A stretch of DNA of 10,287 nucleotides from JAKALQ01 sp963978265 (GTDB lineage Bacteria; Actinomycetota; Actinomycetes; S36-B12; UBA5976): positions 1-10,287 of the forward strand of contig CAXBQV010000060.1 of the NCBI GenBank assembly GCA_963978265.1, in the 5' to 3' direction. The translations under genes and the position numbers were made by a program. The notes under the pieces are model-generated. The model saw only the letters and a program-made list of their open reading frames with translations. It did no database searches and had not been told where the DNA came from. This document shows positions 6,389 to 10,287 of the stretch, piece by piece. The number at the start of each line of letters is the position of its first letter. The first letter of the stretch is position 1.

Positions 6389-8008
6389 ATGGCGAAGATC
6401 ATCGCGTTTGATGAAGAAGCACGCCGCGCACTCGAGCGCGGTATGAACACCCTCGCCGATGCGGTGAAGGTGACGCTCGGCCCAAAGGGCCGCAACGTCG
6501 TGTTGGAGAAGAAGTGGGGCGCGCCCACCATCACCAATGACGGTGTCTCCATCGCCAAGGAAATCGAACTCGACGACCCCTACGAGAAGATCGGCGCCGA
6601 GCTCGTCAAGGAAGTCGCGAAGAAGACCGACGACGTCGCCGGCGACGGCACGACCACTGCAACCGTGCTCGCCCAGGCGCTTGTCCGCGAGGGCCTGCGC
6701 AACGTCGCAGCGGGCGCGAACCCGATGTCGCTGAAGAAGGGCATCGAAGCCGCTGTTGCTGCAATCAGCAGTGAACTGCTGTCGATGGCGAAAGCCGTCG
6801 AGAGCAAGGAGCAGATCGCTGCCACCGCCTCCATCTCGGCCGCTGATGCACAGATCGGCGAGATGATCGCCGAGGCCATGGACAAGGTCGGCAAGGAAGG
6901 CGTCATCACCGTCGAAGAGAGCAACACGTTCGGCCTCGAACTCGAACTCACCGAAGGTATGCGCTTCGACAAGGGCTACATCTCGCACTACTTCGTCACC
7001 GACCCCGAGCGCATGGAAGCCGTACTCGAGGATCCGTACATCCTGATCGTGAACTCGAAGATCTCGGCCGTGAAGGACGTCGTGCCGGTGCTCGAGAAGG
7101 TCATGCAGTCCGGCAAGCCGCTGCTCATCATCGCCGAAGATGTCGAAGGCGAAGCACTCGCGACGCTCGTCGTAAACAAGATCCGTGGCACGTTCCGCTC
7201 CATCGCCGTGAAGGCCCCGGGCTTCGGTGATCGTCGCAAGGCGATGCTGCAGGACATCGCGATCCTGACCGGTGGCCAGGTCATCAGCGAGGAAGTCGGC
7301 CTCAAACTCGAGTCCACCGACATCGCCCTCCTCGGCCGCGCTCGCAAGGTCGTCGTGACCAAGGAAGAGACCACCATCGTCGAAGGCGCCGGTGACGCAG
7401 ACCAGATCGCCGGTCGCGTGAACCAGATCCGCGCCGAGATCGAGAAGTCGGATTCCGACTACGACCGCGAGAAGCTGCAGGAGCGGCTTGCGAAGCTCGC
7501 CGGTGGCGTTGCCGTCATCAAGGCCGGCGCTGCAACCGAGGTCGAGCTCAAGGAGCGCAAGCACCGCATCGAGGACGCAGTCCGCAACGCGAAGGCCGCC
7601 GTCGAAGAAGGCATCGTCGCGGGCGGTGGCGTTGCCATCATCCAGGCCGGTGACAAGGCACTCGGATCGCTCAAGCTCGATGGTGATGAAGCAACCGGCG
7701 CGAACATCGTGAAGGTTGCCATCGAAGCGCCGCTGAAGCAGATCGCGGTCAACGCGGGCCTCGAAGGCGGTGTCATCGTCGAGAAGGTGCGCAACCTCCC
7801 TGCCGGTCACGGCCTCAACGCCGCATCCGGGGAGTACGTCGACCTCATCAAGGCCGGCATCATCGATCCGGCGAAGGTGACGCGGTCCGCACTGCAGAAC
7901 GCGGCATCGATCGCAGCGCTCTTCCTCACGACCGAGGCGGTCATCGCCGACAAGCCGGAGCCGAAGCAGGCAATGCCGACAGGCGGCGAAGGCGGCATGG
8001 ACTTCTAA
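6389..8008 (+). CDS. groEL: Chaperonin GroEL (60 kDa, Hsp60)
   Basis: This is the subunit of the tetradecameric ATP-driven folding chamber in the cytoplasm. The 539-residue product starts MAKIIAFDEEAR and has the nucleotide-site segments GPKGRNVVLEKKWG (about 31-44) and AGDGTTTATVLAQ (about 85-97). The apical and intermediate sections are well conserved (NTFGLELELTEGMRFDKGY, GDRRKAMLQDIAILTGG), as is EDAVRNAKAAVEEGIVAGGG around 397-416. It ends GGEGGMDF, the short hydrophobic Gly/Met tail of GroEL2-type actinobacterial proteins rather than a His-rich GroEL1 tail. The ATG at 6389 follows GGAGGA by 10 nt; an in-frame ATG at 6278 lies in the leader and lacks a ribosome site. No groES precedes it, which is common for the essential actinobacterial groEL2. 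It is controlled by two CIRCE sites and closed by its own terminator. Confidence 0.98.
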   Translation: MAKIIAFDEEARRALERGMNTLADAVKVTLGPKGRNVVLEKKWGAPTITNDGVSIAKEIELDDPYEKIGAELVKEVAKKTDDVAGDGTTTATVLAQALVREGLRNVAAGANPMSLKKGIEAAVAAISSELLSMAKAVESKEQIAATASISAADAQIGEMIAEAMDKVGKEGVITVEESNTFGLELELTEGMRFDKGYISHYFVTDPERMEAVLEDPYILIVNSKISAVKDVVPVLEKVMQSGKPLLIIAEDVEGEALATLVVNKIRGTFRSIAVKAPGFGDRRKAMLQDIAILTGGQVISEEVGLKLESTDIALLGRARKVVVTKEETTIVEGAGDADQIAGRVNQIRAEIEKSDSDYDREKLQERLAKLAGGVAVIKAGAATEVELKERKHRIEDAVRNAKAAVEEGIVAGGGVAIIQAGDKALGSLKLDGDEATGANIVKVAIEAPLKQIAVNAGLEGGVIVEKVRNLPAGHGLNAASGEYVDLIKAGIIDPAKVTRSALQNAASIAALFLTTEAVIADKPEPKQAMPTGGEGGMDF

Positions 8009-8021
8009 GTTCCAGACGCGT

Positions 8022-8057
8022 GTGGGCGGTCCGAATCGGGCCGCCCACTGCTTTTTT
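8022..8057 (+). terminator. Rho-independent terminator after groEL
   Basis: GTGGGCGG (8022-8029) pairs with CCGCCCAC (8041-8048). The stem extends inward through TCCG/CGGG with a 3-nt AAT loop, and the hairpin is followed by a run of six T at 8052-8057. It begins 13 nt after the groEL stop. This also rules out any start for the HAD gene inside the hairpin. Confidence 0.92.
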
Positions 8058-8101
8058 GCAACCGTGGTTCGTCTCGAACCGGTTCACGGGAATGCACCCA
8101 A

Positions 8102-8107
8102 TACGCT
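8102..8107 (+). promoter_or_regulatory. Candidate -10 hexamer for a leaderless HAD-phosphatase transcript
   Basis: TACGCT is followed by 7 nt and the ATG at 8115, with no Shine-Dalgarno sequence between. The expected transcription start would coincide with the start codon. I see no good -35, so confidence is limited. Confidence 0.38.
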
Positions 8108-8114
8108 CCGCTGC

Positions 8115-8723
8115 ATGAGTTTGATCGTTGGCTTCGACCTCGACATGACGCTCGTTGACTCCGCAGATGGAATCACCGACGCCCTGCTCAAGGTATTCAC
8201 GGATCACGGTGTCGAACTCACCCGTGAAGACGTGCGCAACACCATCGGGCTACCACTCGACATGGTGTTCCCGATGTGGTTGCCGGACGAGTCCTACGAG
8301 CAACTGCTCGACGAGTACCGCGACCACTACGGCAAGTACGGCATCCCGAAATCCGTTGCCCTGCCTGGCGCGCATGACGCGATTGCCGCTGTGCACGATG
8401 CCGGTGGCGAAGTGATCGTCATCAGCGCGAAGAAGAAGGACTTCGTCGACCGCGTCATCGAAGTCGTGCAACTCGAAGTGGATCGAACGTACGGTTACCT
8501 CTTCGCCGAACACAAGGGCGCAGTGCTCCGCGAGGAGCGTGCGTCGATCTACGTTGGGGACCACGAGGGGGATATCCGTGCGGCACGTGCGGCGGACGCA
8601 CTCGCGTTCGTCGTCACAACCGGACCGATGACGGAGTCCGAACTCGTGCAGCACAACCCGGATGTGATCGTGCCAACCCTGGTCGAATTCAGACCGTGGC
8701 TGCAGCGTTGGTTGGCGGACTAG
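8115..8723 (+). CDS. HAD-superfamily hydrolase, phosphoglycolate phosphatase-like
   Basis: The 202-residue product carries all four HAD motifs. Motif I is DLDMT (D8 nucleophile, D10 acid/base). Motif II is IVISAK with S104. Motif III is K134 in HKGAV. Motif IV is VGDHEGD with D149 and D153 binding magnesium. Residues 15-80 between motifs I and II form a small helical C1-type cap, as in phosphoglycolate phosphatase and beta-phosphoglucomutase relatives. It should be a cytoplasmic magnesium-dependent phosphatase; the natural substrate cannot be deduced. The ATG at 8115 is chosen because it begins the beta-strand before motif I and because upstream in-frame codons fall in the groEL terminator. 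No ribosome site is visible. The TAG stop shares the CTAG at 8720-8723 with the convergent cold-shock gene. Confidence 0.88.
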   Translation: MSLIVGFDLDMTLVDSADGITDALLKVFTDHGVELTREDVRNTIGLPLDMVFPMWLPDESYEQLLDEYRDHYGKYGIPKSVALPGAHDAIAAVHDAGGEVIVISAKKKDFVDRVIEVVQLEVDRTYGYLFAEHKGAVLREERASIYVGDHEGDIRAARAADALAFVVTTGPMTESELVQHNPDVIVPTLVEFRPWLQRWLAD

Positions 8724-9103
8724 ACGTCGAGATCGTCGGCGATGGCGCGGAGCACCGCTGCAACCTTCGCACCATGCGCGTCGCTGGGGTAACGGCCTCG
8801 GCGCAGATCGTTCGAGACGCCGTCGAGCAGTTTGATGACGTCTTCGATGAGGACCGCCATGTTGTCGGCGGCCTTGCGGCTGCCCTTCACGATGGACGGA
8901 ATCGGGTCGAGGACCACCACCGAGAGTGCCTGCTTGCCGCGCTTGCCGTCGGCAATGCCGAACTCAACCCGCGCGCCGTTCTTGAGGGAGGTCACGCCGG
9001 CAGGCAGCGCAGTTGTATGGACGAACACGTCCTCGCCGTCGTCGGACTGGATGAACCCGAAGCCCTTCTCGACGTCGTACCACTTCACTTTTCCGGTAGG
9101 CAC
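8720..9103 (-). CDS. cspB: Cold-shock domain protein with helical C-terminal extension (127 aa, actinobacterial CspB type)
   Basis: Residues 1-66 form a cold-shock domain: GKVKWYDVEKGFGFI holds RNP1 (KGFGFI, 13-18), and VFVHT (26-30) is RNP2. An extension of about 60 residues follows (67-127), predicted to be helical and mixed in charge. Mycobacterial CspB (about 135 residues) has the same layout, and the extension distinguishes it from the 70-residue CspA-type protein at 5938. It is expected to bind single-stranded RNA or DNA in the cytoplasm; the role of the extension is not established. The start is GTG at 9103 with GAGGAAG just 2 nt upstream, a tight spacing, but the N-terminal sequence fits the family exactly here. 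It is convergent with the HAD gene, sharing stop-codon bases, and divergent from the small membrane protein at 9174. Confidence 0.92.
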   Translation of the reverse strand: MPTGKVKWYDVEKGFGFIQSDDGEDVFVHTTALPAGVTSLKNGARVEFGIADGKRGKQALSVVVLDPIPSIVKGSRKAADNMAVLIEDVIKLLDGVSNDLRRGRYPSDAHGAKVAAVLRAIADDLDV

Positions 9104-9158
9104 GGCTTCCTCACTTCATCAGATGTGCTCTGAACAGAAGGTCATGGTACTTGGGACT

Positions 9159-9164
9159 TACACT
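9159..9164 (+). promoter_or_regulatory. Candidate -10 hexamer upstream of the small membrane protein
   Basis: TACACT matches TATAAT at four of six positions and lies 9 nt before the ATG at 9174. The leader would then be only a few nucleotides long, and no Shine-Dalgarno sequence is present. No convincing -35 is seen at the right distance. Confidence 0.3.
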
Positions 9165-9173
9165 TCTTGCCCT

Positions 9174-9422
9174 ATGGAGCAATTTCACGGGCGACTCGTC
9201 GTCGGAGCAGCCCTCATGGGCATCGGCTTTCTCACTGTGCTTCTGGTCATGGCCGAACTCGTGACCGGTGGGCACCTTCCGGCATGGAGTTGGGGCCTGT
9301 TCCTCCTCATCGGTGTTGGCGCGGCAGTCGTCGTAAGCGCGTTTGTAGGCGCCGGACGCGACCGTCGGCGCGCCACCGAGGAGCTCACGGGGCCGGCTCA
9401 GCGCGCACCCCGTCGTCGGTAG
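9174..9422 (+). CDS. Small two-helix membrane protein of unknown function
   Basis: The 82-residue product has two hydrophobic segments, about 8-30 and 38-60, separated by a short Gly/His/Pro loop, and a strongly basic tail (GRDRRR and a terminal run of Arg) that should stay in the cytoplasm by the positive-inside rule. I do not recognise the family. The ATG at 9174 begins the protein just before the first helix, with a TACACT -10-like hexamer 9 nt upstream. An open frame extends further upstream but only as antisense of the cold-shock gene. The next gene begins 22 nt after the stop, so it probably shares a transcript with the lipoprotein. Coding status rests on position, helix pattern and codon composition. 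Confidence 0.6.
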   Translation: MEQFHGRLVVGAALMGIGFLTVLLVMAELVTGGHLPAWSWGLFLLIGVGAAVVVSAFVGAGRDRRRATEELTGPAQRAPRRR

Positions 9423-9444
9423 GCTGGGCCGTCAAGGAGTTGTT

Positions 9445-9936
9445 ATGCATACCCCGATGAAGGCCACCGCGCTGGCGGTTGCCCTGCTGCTCACCCTCAC
9501 CGGCTGCGAGAAGCCCAAACCGTCCGTCACCCTGTTCTCCGGCTCGAACAGCGCTCGTGCCGAAGCGGTCTGCTGGACGCAGGACGGCAGCCCGGCAATC
9601 GGGAGTCCGGGATGCAGCCAGGACGAGCTCGTGAAGACCGTGCAGTCCGGTGATCTGGCAAGCCTCGCCGTCACACCGGGTTCGACCTTCGGCATCAGTG
9701 TCGACTCCGACGTCGCGGACGCGGGCTGGTACGCATCGATCATCGTGAACGGTCAGGCGCAGCAACTGGTGCAGTCGATCATGAAGGACCACTACTGGCG
9801 CTTCACGTTCCCCGATTCTGCTCGCGGCCAGTTCCCGGCAGGCGGATACGTCCTCCAGGTGACGGCAGCCGGTGCCACGAGTGGCAGTGAGCGCGGCATC
9901 TGGTTCTTCACGCTGACGGATGCAGACGCGGCATGA
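9445..9936 (+). CDS. Putative lipoprotein, possibly DUF2771-like
   Basis: The 163-residue product has a lipoprotein signal peptide: a Lys at position 6, a hydrophobic core (about 7-18), and the lipobox LTGC with C21 as the lipidated residue, so it should be anchored on the outer face of the cytoplasmic membrane. The mature part has C43 and C57, which could form a disulfide, and a beta-rich pattern ending in GIWFFTL, suggesting a small immunoglobulin-like or beta-sandwich domain. AAGGAG at 9434-9439 is 5 nt before the ATG. The stop overlaps the DUF3027 start (ATGA), so the two are translationally linked. From memory, a DUF2771 lipoprotein lies between a CspB-type gene and a DUF3027 gene in several actinobacteria, which favours that assignment; sequence similarity alone is too weak to settle it. 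Confidence 0.72.
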   Translation: MHTPMKATALAVALLLTLTGCEKPKPSVTLFSGSNSARAEAVCWTQDGSPAIGSPGCSQDELVKTVQSGDLASLAVTPGSTFGISVDSDVADAGWYASIIVNGQAQQLVQSIMKDHYWRFTFPDSARGQFPAGGYVLQVTAAGATSGSERGIWFFTLTDADAA

Positions 9937-10214
9937 CGTTCGTGGACCTCGCACTCGAAGCGATTCGCGAAGTTGCCGACGAGGACTCGCACATCGGCAA
10001 CTATCTCGATCGCGATCTCGTCGACTCATCGACGATCATCCGCTTCGCATCGACGCACCCCGGTTACCCGCATTGGCGGTGGTGCGTTGCCATCACCGGC
10101 GACGAAGCGCATGCGAGCGTCAACGAAGTGTGGATGGAGCCAGGCGATGGCGCGCTCCGCATCCCCGAATGGAAGCCCTGGTCCGAACGAATCCGTCCTG
10201 GTGACCTCGGCGTC
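9933..10214 (+). CDS. DUF3027 domain-containing protein, N-terminal 94 residues, cut by a junction
   Basis: ATG at 9933 overlaps the lipoprotein stop. The translated start has the DUF3027 pattern: an acidic N-terminal helix, HIGNYL (20-25), RFAST-PGYPHWRWCVAITG (37-56), then VNEVWMEPG (63-71) and PEWKPWSERIRPGDLGV (78-94). The family is actinobacterial, its members are normally well over 200 residues, and its function is unknown. After GDLGV the frame stays open to the window edge, but the residues no longer fit the family and instead lie opposite a hisC start. I therefore end the genuine part at 10214. The Trp-rich core suggests a soluble protein; nothing more specific can be said. Confidence 0.8.
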
Positions 10215-10287
10215 GAGTTGCGGTGCGCCATACGGATGCAGGCCCTTGAGTTCGTCGCGAATCGGCAGCCACGTCATGCGAGCCGCA
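10203..10287 (-). pseudogene. hisC: 5' fragment of hisC (histidinol-phosphate aminotransferase)
   Basis: Read on the minus strand from the right edge, the frame gives LPIRDELKGLHPYGAPQLD, the characteristic N-terminus of actinobacterial HisC, the PLP enzyme that converts imidazole-acetol phosphate and glutamate to histidinol phosphate in histidine synthesis. The family continues with VPV and then RLNTNENP, but here AEV is followed by antisense DUF3027 sequence at about 10203. The ATG at 10277 is a possible start, although the frame is open beyond the edge and an earlier start is possible. About 25 residues remain, enough to recognise the protein but not to function. GC content and codons resemble the neighbours, so it may come from the same genome joined in inverted orientation. 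Confidence 0.62.

Noticed and set aside
6260..7810. 516-codon open frame on the minus strand opposite groEL
   Set aside because: It is antisense to a highly conserved groEL; the Asp/Leu/Gly/Arg-rich composition is what codon bias in GC-rich DNA produces on the opposite strand. No recognisable domain or ribosome site.
8022..8114. Longer N-terminus for the HAD phosphatase from 8022
   Set aside because: It would begin inside the groEL terminator hairpin, and the extra residues do not fit the fold, whose first strand starts right after the ATG at 8115.
1..10287. CRISPR array, tRNA, rRNA, insertion sequence, toxin-antitoxin or phage defence module
   Set aside because: No regularly spaced repeats, no cloverleaf or rRNA-like stretches, no transposase or terminal inverted repeats, and no gene pair with such signatures were found on reading both strands.

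Overview
The window looks like an actinobacterial chromosome segment that is damaged at both ends. It is GC-rich. The clear markers are a DUF3263 protein, a large NAD-dependent glutamate dehydrogenase of the mycobacterial type, a stand-alone groEL under two CIRCE operators, a cold-shock protein with a helical C-terminal extension, and a DUF3027 protein. Several genes lack a Shine-Dalgarno sequence and have a TAnnnT hexamer just upstream, as expected for leaderless actinobacterial mRNAs. The exact lineage cannot be read from this sequence.

Layout. 1-506 is a patchwork: the C-terminus of a GT9 (heptosyltransferase-like) protein, the N-terminus of an FAD oxidoreductase, the N-terminal part of an MCE/MlaD-domain protein and a short unrecognised stretch, all fused to the truncated 3' end of the glutamate dehydrogenase gene. 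These pieces are mostly Gram-negative in character, so a chimeric contig end is the simplest explanation. 371-4093 (minus) is the glutamate dehydrogenase, lacking roughly its last 400 residues. 4232-5365 (minus) is an FUSC/ArAE-type membrane transporter. It is divergent from 5525-5824 (plus), a DUF3263 protein; a 22-bp near-perfect palindrome sits between them on a predicted promoter. Next come a classical 70-aa cold-shock protein (5938-6150) with a strong terminator, the double CIRCE and structured leader of groEL, groEL itself (6389-8008) with its own terminator, a HAD phosphatase (8115-8723), and a convergent 127-aa cold-shock protein (8720-9103, minus) whose stop codon shares a CTAG palindrome with that of the HAD gene. 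Divergent from it are a two-helix membrane protein (9174-9422), a lipoprotein (9445-9936) and a DUF3027 gene (from 9933). DUF3027 is cut at about 10214, where the sequence switches to the opposite-strand N-terminus of hisC: a second junction, at a stretch that reads as both genes.

The genes form a housekeeping and stress segment: glutamate catabolism, RNA chaperones, the HrcA-controlled chaperonin, and small actinobacterial proteins of unknown role. I found no CRISPR array, tRNA, rRNA, insertion sequence or phage module, and no multi-gene system that looks new. The observations most worth checking are the palindromic operator at 5465-5486 and the two contig-end junctions.
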